A DNA stretch of 58,065 nucleotides, taken from contig UEIF01000011.1 of the NCBI GenBank assembly GCA_900468805.1, positions 1 to 58,065 of the forward strand, given 5' to 3'. Below the pieces are notes generated by a model. It was not told the DNA's origin and ran no database searches. It was given only the letters and a program-made list of their open reading frames with translations. The DNA is from Hyphomicrobiales bacterium. Lineage in GTDB: Bacteria > Pseudomonadota > Alphaproteobacteria > Rhizobiales > Rhizobiaceae. Every line of letters starts with the position of its first letter. The first letter of the stretch is position 1. The translations under genes were made by a program, and so were the position numbers. Shown one piece after another: positions 1 through 7,889 of the stretch.

Positions 1-19
1 AATCCTGCCCCCGCAACCA
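1..19 (+). tRNA. 3' end of initiator tRNA-fMet (partial, cut by window edge)
   Basis: The first 19 bases read as the end of a tRNA: T-stem 3' half CCTGC, acceptor 3' strand CCCCGCA, discriminator A and an encoded CCA. This acceptor strand is that of bacterial initiator tRNAs, where A72 faces an unpaired C1. The 5' part, including the anticodon, lies outside the window, so the identity rests on the tail alone. In rhizobia tRNA-fMet normally closes the rRNA operon, so an rrn operon probably ends here; that is inference. Confidence 0.82.
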
Positions 20-43
20 ATCTTCCATATCGAGCCAACAATC

Positions 44-78
44 AAAAAGCCCGCATGGTCAAAACATGCGGGCTTTTT
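44..78 (+). terminator. Rho-independent terminator after tRNA-fMet
   Basis: A perfect 14-bp inverted repeat (AAAAAGCCCGCATG at 44-57 and its complement at 65-78) surrounds a 7-base loop. The right arm ends in five T. It lies 25 bp after the tRNA and would stop the rRNA/tRNA transcript. Confidence 0.9.
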
Positions 79-604
79 GACGTTCTAGTTGACGTTCTAG
101 CGCAGGGCAAAACACCTCGTCAGCGGCCGGTAAAAAGGCAAAACCCGACGAATCGGGACAGATGCTCGCCACCGACATAAGGAGCGGGCAAAAGGTCGAT
201 CTGCCGTAAAAACCGGTGACCGAACTAAAAGCCTAACCGAGCGAAGATCGGTTTGGCGAGCTGTTGCGCCGGCCTCACGGTTAGGGCGGACCGACGATCG
301 CTTAAAGGAGGGGACCGTATCCGGTCCGGGATGCGCTGAACGAGCGATCTATTTTCGCCTCGGCAGGACATCAGCGGTGGAGATAAGTGCAGGTGTTGTC
401 TTCAATCGGTCGCGGTGGTAGTATTCTGTAGTATCGTTGCAGCTTTGGCGCGCGCTTTGTATGTTTCGTCTGTGAGTTGCCTCTGATCAGCAGAGAATCT
501 CTCGCGCGTGAGAGACTTACTCAGAAGCTTGCTTTCAACCACCGCCGCTCAACGGTGCCTCCGCCTGTTTGTCTCAAACGTGCACGGATATACTGGAGGG
601 AAAA
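79..604. other. Intergenic region between the rrn tail and a lipoprotein gene
   Basis: About 525 bp with no convincing gene on either strand. Short open frames here lack a ribosome binding site and coding character. The promoter of the lipoprotein gene should lie near its right end, but no clear -35/-10 pair stands out. Confidence 0.5.
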
Positions 605-847
605 ATGAACACGTACACGATAAGTCTCACTCTCTTAGGCTGCCTTGCCTTGTCTGGCTGCCAATCTGCTTCGACGTCCCAAGGAGGACGCAGTAACGAG
701 TTCGGCTGCATCGCCGGTACGGTCGGCGGCGCGGTCGTCGGCGGATTGCTTGGCGCGACCATTGGCTCGGGGACAGGGCAGCTCTGGGCTGTCGGCGGCG
801 GCGCCACGCTGGGCGCTGCGGGTGGCAGTGCGTTGACATGTCATTGA
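605..847 (+). CDS. Small glycine-zipper outer-membrane lipoprotein
   Basis: 80-residue protein of the glycine-zipper (17-kDa surface-antigen-like) lipoprotein type. A hydrophobic signal ends in the lipobox LSGC, so Cys19 would be the lipidated first residue. The remainder is a glycine-rich segment with repeated GxxxG spacing (GTVGGAVVGGLLGATIG, then GGGATLGAAGG) that probably packs as a membrane hairpin. The ATG at 605 was chosen because GGAGGG lies 5 bases upstream; an in-frame ATG at 569 would put 12 polar residues before the signal. The next gene begins 17 bp after the stop and may be co-transcribed. Members of this type act as small envelope lipoproteins; the exact role is unknown. Confidence 0.75.
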   Translation: MNTYTISLTLLGCLALSGCQSASTSQGGRSNEFGCIAGTVGGAVVGGLLGATIGSGTGQLWAVGGGATLGAAGGSALTCH

Positions 848-864
848 CGCGAAAGGTCGGAATT

Positions 865-1218
865 ATGAAAAGAGTAGTCCTGCTGACGGGGTTCGTTTTC
901 TTTACCGCCATTGCGGCCGATGCGCAGAATCAGCCGATAGCTATGAACCAGGGCCAAATGGACCGGCTCGATCGTGACAAGAATGGAGCGGTCGACCGAT
1001 CTGAATATCAAGCCTTCATGACGTCGGCGTTCGCTGGTCTGGACAAGAACAAGGACGGCAGCCTGAACTCTGACGAAGTTGCCCAAGTTCTGACTGTCCA
1101 ACAATTCTCCGCCACCGACGCCAACGGTGACGGCAAGGTCAGCCAGAGCGAGTTCCTGAATAGGGTGATGGCGGACTTCAAGGCTGCCGACCGCGGCGGC
1201 GACGGGAGCCTGCAGTAA
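865..1218 (+). CDS. Secreted EF-hand calcium-binding protein
   Basis: 117-residue protein with a cleavable signal peptide (about residues 1-20, ending ADA) followed by EF-hand loops of the DxDxNG type: DRDKNGAVDRSE, DKNKDGSLNSDE and DANGDGKVSQSE. A fourth loop begins as DRGGDGSLQ, but the protein stops there, before the closing glutamate, so it is probably non-functional. It is expected to bind calcium in the periplasm. The ATG at 865 has AAGG upstream and gives a proper signal peptide; an earlier in-frame ATG at 838 overlaps the lipoprotein gene by 10 bp. The start lies 17 bp after the lipoprotein stop, which suggests a two-gene unit. No partner or target can be named. Confidence 0.8.
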   Translation: MKRVVLLTGFVFFTAIAADAQNQPIAMNQGQMDRLDRDKNGAVDRSEYQAFMTSAFAGLDKNKDGSLNSDEVAQVLTVQQFSATDANGDGKVSQSEFLNRVMADFKAADRGGDGSLQ

Positions 1219-1373
1219 CAAAAACGGCCCAAGCGCCAAGGCAAGTGTGTTCCGCTCGCCTCTATGCGGTAACGACGGCCAGGTGCGTTCGTCCTGCAGG
1301 CTTCACTGAGGTGGCCCGCACATAGTTCATCATGCCGGTGTCGTGAGGCTCGAGGATGTGGGACAGGGTTTGC

Positions 1374-2372
1374 CTACTCATCGCGTCGCAGGTTGCGAAT
1401 TCGGTCGAAGAGGACGGCAAGCACAATTGCGCCGCCGATAAAACTACCTTGCCAGAACGCGTTGATGCCGAGCAAACCAAGACTGTTCCGGATAATCTCG
1501 ATGAGTGCGGCGCCGATCAACGCACCAAAGGCAGTGCCGACGCCGCCAGCCAGGTTGGCGCCGCCGATAACCGCAGCGGCAATGACCTGAAGTTCCATCC
1601 CGGCGCCGATGTTTGTGGTGACGGCGCCGAGCCAGCCGGTTTGAATGATGCCGGCAACCCCCGCCGACAGGGCAGAAATCATATATACGATAACCTTGAT
1701 CCTCGGCACGGGAACGCCCGTGAGAGTCGCGGCGTGCTCATTGCCGCCGATGGCAAAGACATAGCGGCCGAACTTGGTCCAGCGCAGCACGAAACCGGTA
1801 ATGAGTGCCAACACGACCATGTAAAGCACCGGGTTGGCGATGCCAAAAAACCAGGCGCCACCGCCCAGCGCTAGTAGCTTGTCGTGATCGGGCCCGAACT
1901 CGAAAACGACGGTGTTGTTGGATGCCACCATCGCCAGGCTGCGCGCAATCGACAGCATCCCGAGCGTGACGACGAAAGGCGGGAAGCCAAGATAGGCAAT
2001 CAATACGCCGTTGAAAGCTCCGACCAAAAGAGCAGTACCGATCGAAGCGGTGATACCGACTTCAATGCTGTATCCCGCGTGCATGACGACCGCCAGCACC
2101 ATGCTGCACAGGCACAGCACGGAGCCAACGGACAGGTCGATGCCGCCGGTGATAATGACCAGCGTCATGCCCAGCGCGATAATTGCGACGAAGGTGACGT
2201 TGCGGGTGATGTTGTAGATGTTCTTCGCTGTCGCAAAGGAGTCCGTCGCCATCGACAGAAAAATGCAGGCGAGAATGACCGCAATCAGAACCCAGAATGT
2301 CTGGCCGCCCAAGACTGCTGCAAGCCAGCTCCGTTGCTTCTGTCCGATCGTCTGGTCAAGTGTAATCGCCAT
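1374..2372 (-). CDS. Sugar ABC transporter permease (RbsC/FrcC type, CUT2 family)
   Basis: 332-residue polytopic inner-membrane protein of the BPD_transp_2 family, which forms the channel of CUT2 importers for ribose, fructose, xylose and similar sugars. It has the family signature ITGGIDLSVGS after the second or third membrane helix and about nine or ten hydrophobic segments. The ATG at 2372 was chosen because GAAGG lies just upstream. It is transcribed after the ATPase gene, 40 bp away. The binding protein that should feed it is encoded on the opposite strand at 4440-5426, so the transporter is split between two divergent transcripts. The substrate cannot be read from the sequence. Confidence 0.87.
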   Translation of the reverse strand: MAITLDQTIGQKQRSWLAAVLGGQTFWVLIAVILACIFLSMATDSFATAKNIYNITRNVTFVAIIALGMTLVIITGGIDLSVGSVLCLCSMVLAVVMHAGYSIEVGITASIGTALLVGAFNGVLIAYLGFPPFVVTLGMLSIARSLAMVASNNTVVFEFGPDHDKLLALGGGAWFFGIANPVLYMVVLALITGFVLRWTKFGRYVFAIGGNEHAATLTGVPVPRIKVIVYMISALSAGVAGIIQTGWLGAVTTNIGAGMELQVIAAAVIGGANLAGGVGTAFGALIGAALIEIIRNSLGLLGINAFWQGSFIGGAIVLAVLFDRIRNLRRDE

Positions 2373-2412
2373 CGTCGACCTTCTTCGTTTTTGTTGCAAC
2401 GGATAGCATCGA

Positions 2413-3153
2413 TCACACCTGTTCGATGGCGCCGGTAATAAGCCCCGTCACTTCCTCCGGCGAACTTGCCGCAATCTGCTTGTCAGCGACCTTTCTGCCC
2501 CGCCGCATCACGATCACGCGGTCGGCAACCGAAAAGACGTCGGGCATGCGGTGGCTGATCAGGACAACGACGATACCGCGGTCACGCAACTGACGGATCA
2601 GATTGAGAACCTCAGCGACCTGACGCACGGAAATGGCTGCCGTCGGCTCGTCCATCAAGACGATTTTCGCTTCCGACAGCATGGTGCGGGCGATCGCTAC
2701 CGCTTGCCGCTGGCCCCCTGACATTTGCTTGACGAGATCGCGCGGTCGCGTTTCGGATTTGAGTTCGCGGAAAATTTCTCCGGCGCGCTTGTACATGTTC
2801 TTGTAGTCGAGGATGCGAAGAGGCCATATGCCGCGGCGCAATTCTCGTCCGAGGAACACATTTGCTGCCGCCGTAAGATTGTTGCAGAGCGCCAGATCCT
2901 GATGAACGATCTCGATGCCATGCTGGCGTGCCTCCTTCGGCCGATGAAGCACGAGATCGGCGCCGTCGAGGCGCATGGTTCCATGGCTCGGTCGAAAGTT
3001 GCCGGCGATCATCTTCACCAATGTGGATTTGCCAGCGCCGTTATCGCCCATGAGGCCGACCACTTGCCCAGCTTCGAGTGAAAACGAAACGTCGTTGACG
3101 GCCTGGATGGCGCCGAAATGTTTGGAAATATTGGTGAGTTCAAGAACCGCCAC
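2413..3153 (-). CDS. Sugar ABC transporter ATP-binding protein (FrcA-like, single domain)
   Basis: 246-residue ATPase for the CUT2 transporter. Walker A is GDNGAGKST, the signature is MSGGQRQ, Walker B is IVLMDEP and the switch histidine sits in LISHRM. It has one nucleotide-binding domain, like FrcA, rather than the duplicated RbsA form, so it should work as a homodimer. No ATG fits: a GTG at 3153 with GGAGG three bases upstream is the likeliest start, and a TTG at 3171 is the alternative. It is the first gene of the leftward unit, with the permease 40 bp downstream. Confidence 0.86.
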   Translation of the reverse strand: MAVLELTNISKHFGAIQAVNDVSFSLEAGQVVGLMGDNGAGKSTLVKMIAGNFRPSHGTMRLDGADLVLHRPKEARQHGIEIVHQDLALCNNLTAAANVFLGRELRRGIWPLRILDYKNMYKRAGEIFRELKSETRPRDLVKQMSGGQRQAVAIARTMLSEAKIVLMDEPTAAISVRQVAEVLNLIRQLRDRGIVVVLISHRMPDVFSVADRVIVMRRGRKVADKQIAASSPEEVTGLITGAIEQV

Positions 3154-3343
3154 CAGCCTCCGGCCTCCCAAAACCTGCAGCTATCCGTCGCTCCGAACCC
3201 GACTTGTTTTCGACGCGCGGCTCCAGCGAATTCGCTTTTCCAACGTCCTCCCGGGAAAAGCGATTATGAGCATTTACGCAAAACCCTGCGACAGCGTCAA
3301 CAGATTGTCCGAGGTATTGGGTCTATTGTCGCAAAAATCTGTT

Positions 3344-3354
3344 TTGTCAGACAA
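3344..3354. promoter_or_regulatory. Candidate GntR/FadR-type operator (TTGTC-A-GACAA)
   Basis: A perfect 11-bp palindrome of the TTGTCnGACAA type often bound by FadR-subfamily GntR regulators lies between the divergent ATPase and epimerase genes. A degraded copy (TTGTCCGAGGT) starts at 3305. The regulator encoded at 5619-6401 is the obvious candidate ligand-controlled repressor. Binding is inferred, not shown. Confidence 0.55.
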
Positions 3355-3410
3355 ATATCATTTGACGCGGGCAGCGCCTGAATATTAGCTTTCAGTGGGG
3401 GAGAGAGAGC

Positions 3411-4391
3411 ATGCTGATCCTTGTTACCGGTGCGACGGGCAAGGTCGGGCGGCACTTCATTGCTGGGCTGCTTGACGATCCGAGGTTTTCCAAAGCCCGC
3501 ATTCGCGCGCTTTGTCATAATCGTTTGTGCGATGAAACCGACCGTGTCGCCGTCATCCGCGGCTCGATCGCCGACCGCGATGTTGTGGCAGCGGCGCTCC
3601 ATGACGTTACCCATGTCGTGCATCTTGCCACATGCAAGGAAACGCCTGAAGACATCATGGACGTTACCGTCAAAGGTCTCTTTTGGCTGCTTGAGGAGTT
3701 CCGCGCGAGCGTCCCGGCACGCCAATTCATCCTGATCGGCGGCGATGCGGGCATAGGGCATTTCCACTATCGCCACAATGGGCCGATCACCGAGAACGCT
3801 CCTCATTGTGCCTATCCAGGAAGCTACGCGCTCTCCAAGGTCCTGGAAGAGGTCATGCTGGAGCAGTTCGGCATTCAGTACGGCCTCAATGGTTGTTGTC
3901 TGCGCGCGCCCTGGATCATGGAAAAGGATGATTTTAAATATACGCTTTCTTTTGGTGACGACCTCTTTGGCGGTCCAGACTGGAAGACACTCGTTCCGGA
4001 GGAAGCGGCGCGGCGTTATGCGGCCATGGGGACGGTGCCGCTGTTGCTCGATGCCGACGGGCGTCCGCTGAAACGCAATTTCGTGCATGTCGATGACCTG
4101 GTGTCGGCAATATTGGCGGCAATCGACAACCCCCGGGCCGAGCGGCAACTCTTCAATATCTGCATGGATCGACCCGTCGATTATGCTGAAGTTGCCGCCT
4201 ACCTGTCGCGCACGCGGAATCTCGGCTCTGTCGAGATACCAAGCCGGTTCCATTCCAATTGGATGGACAACAGCAAGGCGAAATACCTTCTGGGTTGGCG
4301 GCCAAACTATAATCTCGAAATGCTTATCGACTCGGCATGGCAATACGAGCGTTCGGAGGAGGAGCCTCGTATCGTTTGGTATCCGGGTTGA
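3411..4391 (+). CDS. NAD-dependent epimerase/dehydratase
   Basis: 326-residue extended short-chain dehydrogenase/reductase. The N-terminus begins directly with the Rossmann strand and glycine motif (LVTGATGKVG, residues 4-13), and the catalytic YxxxK appears as YALSK near residue 140. Such enzymes oxidise or epimerise sugars or sugar nucleotides in the cytoplasm with a bound nicotinamide cofactor. A GGGGGAGAGAG stretch precedes the ATG. It is followed after 48 bp by the sugar-binding protein gene and then by the GntR regulator, so it probably acts early in breakdown of the sugar taken up by this transporter. The actual substrate is unknown. Confidence 0.85.
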   Translation: MLILVTGATGKVGRHFIAGLLDDPRFSKARIRALCHNRLCDETDRVAVIRGSIADRDVVAAALHDVTHVVHLATCKETPEDIMDVTVKGLFWLLEEFRASVPARQFILIGGDAGIGHFHYRHNGPITENAPHCAYPGSYALSKVLEEVMLEQFGIQYGLNGCCLRAPWIMEKDDFKYTLSFGDDLFGGPDWKTLVPEEAARRYAAMGTVPLLLDADGRPLKRNFVHVDDLVSAILAAIDNPRAERQLFNICMDRPVDYAEVAAYLSRTRNLGSVEIPSRFHSNWMDNSKAKYLLGWRPNYNLEMLIDSAWQYERSEEEPRIVWYPG

Positions 4392-4439
4392 TGTCGTGTG
4401 GCGGGCACGTGGTGCCCGTCTGTTTCAAGGGAGGAAACT

Positions 4440-5426
4440 ATGAGGAAGGCATTATTACTTACAGCCGCAGTCTTAGCACTAACCGCCGGACAGGCCCTGG
4501 CCAAGAAGCAACTCGTCATCGTCGTCAAGGGCCTCGACAATCCGTTCTTCGAAGCAATCAACCAGGGTTGCCAGAAATGGAACAAGGAGAACCCCACTGC
4601 GGAATACGAGTGCTTCTACACCGGTCCGGCATCGACATCCGATGAAGCCGGCGAAGCACAGATTGTTCAGGATATGTTGGGCAAGGCAGACACGGCGGCA
4701 ATCGCAATTTCGCCATCGAATGCAAAGCTCATCGCCCAGACCCTGAAGACAGCCAATCCGACGGTTCCGGTGATGACGCTCGATGCCGATCTTGCAGCCG
4801 AGGATGCCGCGCTGCGCAAGACCTATCTCGGGACCGACAACTATCTGATGGGCGCACGCATCGGCGAATACATCAAGAAGGCCAAGCCGAGCGGCGGTAA
4901 GATCTGCACGATCGAAGGCAATCCGGGAGCGGACAATATTCTGCGCCGCGCGCAAGGTATGCGCGACACGCTCACCGGCCAGAAAGGCCTGACCGCGCTG
5001 AAAGGCGAGGGCGGCTGGACGGAAGTCGCAGGCTGCCCGGTATTTACCAATGACGACGGTGCCAAGGGCGTGCAGGCAATGACCGATATCCTTGCGGCCA
5101 ATACCGACCTGGATGCATTCGGCATTATGGGTGGCTGGCCTTTGTTCGGCGCGCCGCAACCCTATCGCGATCTGTTCAAGCCGATGGCCGACAAGATCGC
5201 CAGCAACGATTTCGTCATTGGTGCCGCCGACACGATCGGCGACGAGGTCGCTATTGCGAAGGAAGGCCTGGTGACTGCGCTCGTCGGCCAACGGCCATTC
5301 GAGATGGGCTACAAGGCACCTTCGGTGATGATGGATCTGATTGCCGGCAAGCCGGTTGAAGATCCTGTTTTCACCGGGCTCGATGAGTGCACGAAGGACA
5401 CAGTCGATACCTGCATTCAAAAGTAG
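4440..5426 (+). CDS. Periplasmic sugar-binding protein of the CUT2 transporter
   Basis: 328-residue Peripla_BP_4 (RbsB-like) protein. The signal peptide is residues 1-21, ending GQALA, and the mature protein starts KKQLVIVVKGLDNPFF, the usual first strand and sugar-contact segment of this family. It captures sugar in the periplasm and hands it to the permease encoded at 1374-2372. The ATG at 4440 has AGGGAGG upstream; an upstream in-frame ATG at 4398 would bury the signal. It contains cysteine pairs (GCQKW/YECFY, CPVF and two near the C-terminus) that may form disulphides. A hairpin follows the stop. Confidence 0.88.
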   Translation: MRKALLLTAAVLALTAGQALAKKQLVIVVKGLDNPFFEAINQGCQKWNKENPTAEYECFYTGPASTSDEAGEAQIVQDMLGKADTAAIAISPSNAKLIAQTLKTANPTVPVMTLDADLAAEDAALRKTYLGTDNYLMGARIGEYIKKAKPSGGKICTIEGNPGADNILRRAQGMRDTLTGQKGLTALKGEGGWTEVAGCPVFTNDDGAKGVQAMTDILAANTDLDAFGIMGGWPLFGAPQPYRDLFKPMADKIASNDFVIGAADTIGDEVAIAKEGLVTALVGQRPFEMGYKAPSVMMDLIAGKPVEDPVFTGLDECTKDTVDTCIQK

Positions 5427-5437
5427 GCTCGCGGTTT

Positions 5438-5462
5438 GGCGCACCTGATACAAGGGTGCGCC
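5438..5462 (+). terminator. Stem-loop after the binding-protein gene
   Basis: GGCGCACC at 5438-5445 pairs with GGTGCGCC at 5455-5462 around a 9-base loop, 11 bp after the stop codon. There is no T-run, so it may be a weak terminator or a 3' stabiliser of the binding-protein mRNA rather than a full stop before the GntR gene. Confidence 0.45.
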
Positions 5463-5618
5463 GACTGCCTCCACGAGACGGATCGAAAGATCTGCAGGGC
5501 TTGACGCGACCTAGATTCCGCGCTTTCTGGCGGGGTCAATCGCAGGCGACTTCCTCGTTATTACGATTGTTTTGATGGTACGTGCAGACAATCGAAGAAT
5601 GCTGAGGCAGTAGAAAAG

Positions 5619-6401
5619 ATGCCTGACAAAAAATCGGGAAAGCTGACGGCTCCGGCCGAGGTGGTGACGGTTGACCGTTCGGCCACCGCAAGGCGCCCAA
5701 ATGCTCCTCGCATGACCGGGGCGAGTGTTCATGTGTCTTTGGCAGGCGAGATCGGCCTGCGAATCGTGCGCGGCGACTATCCGCCGGGCACGATCCTGCC
5801 GAATGAGGCAAAGTGGTCGGAAGTCTTCGAAGTCAGCCGATCGGCGGTGCGCGAAGCAATCAAGATGCTGATGGCAAAAGGCCTGCTTTCTTCCCGCCCG
5901 AAAATCGGTAGTTGGGTCGAACCCAAGGAACGTTGGAACCTGCTGGATCGGGATGTACTGGGCTGGTACGCCGCATCTCCCGATCGTGAATCGTTTCTGA
6001 GGGCCGTGCAGGAACTCAGGCATATGATCGAGCCGGAGGCGACAGCACTTGCTGCCGAGCGCCGAACGGAGGAGCAGATGAGCGCGATCAGTCAGGCCCT
6101 GCATGACATGGATCAGGCGACATCACTCCAGCAGCGCACAGAATCCGATGCGCGATTTCACATCGCAATCTTGCGCGCCTCCGGAAATGATCTGTTGGTG
6201 CCGCTCGGCGTCTTGATCGAATCGGCTCTGAACCAGCTCTTCGCCCATGTCACCCGGGAGGAAGACAATTTGCAATATGCGCTGAAACTTCATGAGAATA
6301 TTGAGAAAAGCATCCGACTACAGCGACCTAACATGGCGCGCAACGCAGTCCGCAAGGTGCTGGCAAATACCGACCAAATCATCGCGCGGTGGTCACGATA
6401 G
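5619..6401 (+). CDS. GntR-family transcriptional regulator (FadR subfamily, FCD domain)
   Basis: 260-residue regulator. An unusual 40-residue polar N-terminal tail precedes a winged helix (about residues 42-105, containing LPNEAKWSEVFEVSRSAVRE) and an all-helical FCD ligand domain. The D-x3-H pair (SDARFHIAI) and a later His (LHENIEKS) are metal-ligand positions of that domain. FCD regulators usually repress sugar-acid or sugar catabolism genes and release DNA when they bind the ligand. Given its position after the epimerase and binding-protein genes, it probably controls this transporter. The ATG at 5619 has GAGG about 11 bases upstream; an internal ATG at 5712 would remove most of the polar tail and cannot be excluded. 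Confidence 0.85.
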   Translation: MPDKKSGKLTAPAEVVTVDRSATARRPNAPRMTGASVHVSLAGEIGLRIVRGDYPPGTILPNEAKWSEVFEVSRSAVREAIKMLMAKGLLSSRPKIGSWVEPKERWNLLDRDVLGWYAASPDRESFLRAVQELRHMIEPEATALAAERRTEEQMSAISQALHDMDQATSLQQRTESDARFHIAILRASGNDLLVPLGVLIESALNQLFAHVTREEDNLQYALKLHENIEKSIRLQRPNMARNAVRKVLANTDQIIARWSR

Positions 6402-6933
6402 AAGTTGCATTTTGCCGGCCGAGGAAGCGGCCGCCAGTTCCGCTGGCGTATCTTCGCCAGCGAATAGCGCAGCCCGCATTAGAAGCCAAAAGGTAGGCCG
6501 GCCAAGAGCGGACTTCTTTGTTGGCAGCAGAGCGATGATTTAGCACCCGGCGCAGAGGCGCGCGTCTGCTTTTGCAAAATTTTCGGATGCCTAGGCAGCA
6601 ATGGGTCATGAGATTCTGGCGGCGTTTCCAGTGAGCTGGAGGTTACTTCAAACAGAGCCAAGCTTCTACAAAGCATAGATAGCTGATGTTCTTGTCGCCT
6701 GCCAGCTGTGAAGAATGCATCCCACCGCTAAGCCATAAGCATAGTGCGCTAATCCTTGCCGGGATATTCGAGCCTAGTCTATAAAATTCGAATGTGCTAA
6801 ATTTAAAGGCGAGTGGACGTTCCACAATTTCCGTCTAACAACCTTCGTCGACCTTTCGAGGTCCTGCTGTCTCATTCAGCTGGGGTATTTGTTTTCATGC
6901 CGTAAATCGATGAGCTTTCCAGGGAGGGGAACA
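6402..6933. other. Intergenic region with a hairpin after the GntR gene
   Basis: About 530 bp without a supportable gene. A stem at 6441-6448/6455-6462 (CGCTGGCG and its complement) lies 40 bp after the regulator stop and may end that transcript. The A+T content rises around 6640-6800, which fits a promoter region for the downstream secreted protein, but no promoter could be assigned. Confidence 0.45.
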
Positions 6934-7734
6934 ATGCGAGAATGTGCATCTTCTCTAAGAGCGGAGCGACGCTGGAGGCGTCATCTGATCTTCGGATTAT
7001 CGGCGCTCAGGGTCGTCTGCGCGGCCAGTCTTTTCGCCGGGATCGCCGTCGCGCAGGCGCCCACCGACGAGCAGAAAAGCGCGATCAGATCAGCCTGCCG
7101 ATCCGATTTCATCGCACAATGCTCTGGCGTGCAGCCGGGGGGCATGGAGGCACTGAATTGCCTGCAGCAACACGATTCCACCCTCTCCGCTGCTTGTCGT
7201 AAGGCGGTGTCGGCGATTGGCACCAAACCGAAATCGACATCCGCAGAGCCATCTCAAACTGCGCCTGCCACGACAGGTGCGGCGACGCCGGCCCCGGCAG
7301 CCGGCACTCAGACGGCGGCTCAACCAACCGAGGCGCAGCGCGATGCCGTCAAGTCGGCCTGCCGCTCCGATTTCATGGCGCAATGCTCCGGCGTCACCCC
7401 CGGCGGTGCGGCGGCGCTCTCCTGCCTGCAGCAGCATAGTGCCCGTCTGTCGGCACCCTGCCAGCAGGCGGTCGCGGCCATTAATGCAGCGGGTGCGCCC
7501 GCAGCCGGTGCAGGTGCTGCCACAGCTGCCGCACCGCCGGCGACGCGACCGGCGGCCATGCCCGTCTTCTCTCCGCGTGAGGAAGTGATGATCGTGCGCG
7601 AGACCTGCGGACCGGACTTTCGGGCATTTTGCCGGATGGTGCCGGTCGGCGGAGGGCGGGTCATCTCGTGCCTGCGGGACAATCTGCAGCGTGTATCGCC
7701 AGCCTGTCACAGGGTGCTGACCTCGGGACTGTAG
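6934..7734 (+). CDS. Secreted protein with three cysteine-rich repeats
   Basis: 266-residue exported protein. A long basic N-region and a hydrophobic segment ending near AVAQA (residue 41) form the signal. The mature part has three repeats with exactly the same cysteine spacing, C-x7-C-x12-C-x11-C: Cys55/63/76/88, Cys143/151/164/176 and Cys225/233/246/258. The first two are nearly identical (ACRSDF-AQCSGV-PGG), the third has diverged. Ala/Pro/Thr-rich linkers separate them. This resembles the cysteine-rich repeat found in Golgi GLG1-type proteins (Cys_rich_FGFR), also present in rhizobia. The ATG at 6934 has GGGAGGGG upstream. The function is unknown; disulphide-stabilised binding modules in the periplasm are likely. 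Confidence 0.75.
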   Translation: MRECASSLRAERRWRRHLIFGLSALRVVCAASLFAGIAVAQAPTDEQKSAIRSACRSDFIAQCSGVQPGGMEALNCLQQHDSTLSAACRKAVSAIGTKPKSTSAEPSQTAPATTGAATPAPAAGTQTAAQPTEAQRDAVKSACRSDFMAQCSGVTPGGAAALSCLQQHSARLSAPCQQAVAAINAAGAPAAGAGAATAAAPPATRPAAMPVFSPREEVMIVRETCGPDFRAFCRMVPVGGGRVISCLRDNLQRVSPACHRVLTSGL

Positions 7735-7764
7735 CGGCTTTCCAATACGCATACGGGTTCGCTG

Positions 7765-7790
7765 GGAATGCCTGAACCGTCAGGCATTCC
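7765..7790 (+). terminator. Strong hairpin after the cysteine-repeat gene
   Basis: A perfect 11-bp stem (GGAATGCCTGA with its complement) around the tetraloop ACCG, 30 bp after the stop codon. No T-run follows, so it may act as an mRNA end stabiliser or a weak terminator before the next gene. Confidence 0.5.
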
Positions 7791-7889
7791 GCTGACAGGT
7801 CCGCACCACCATTCTGCGATCGTTGCAGCGCGATCCGAAATCCCCGCATTCGATGAATTCAATGACGACACAAGCGAAAGGCAATTGCC

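Noticed and set aside
3297..4343. Long open frame (348 codons) on the minus strand opposite the epimerase
   Set aside because: It mirrors the GC-rich codon pattern of the real gene, has no family motifs or ribosome binding site, while the plus-strand frame has a Rossmann motif and YxxxK.
6402..6888. Small frames between the GntR and cysteine-repeat genes
   Set aside because: No ribosome binding site, poor codon pattern and no recognisable product.
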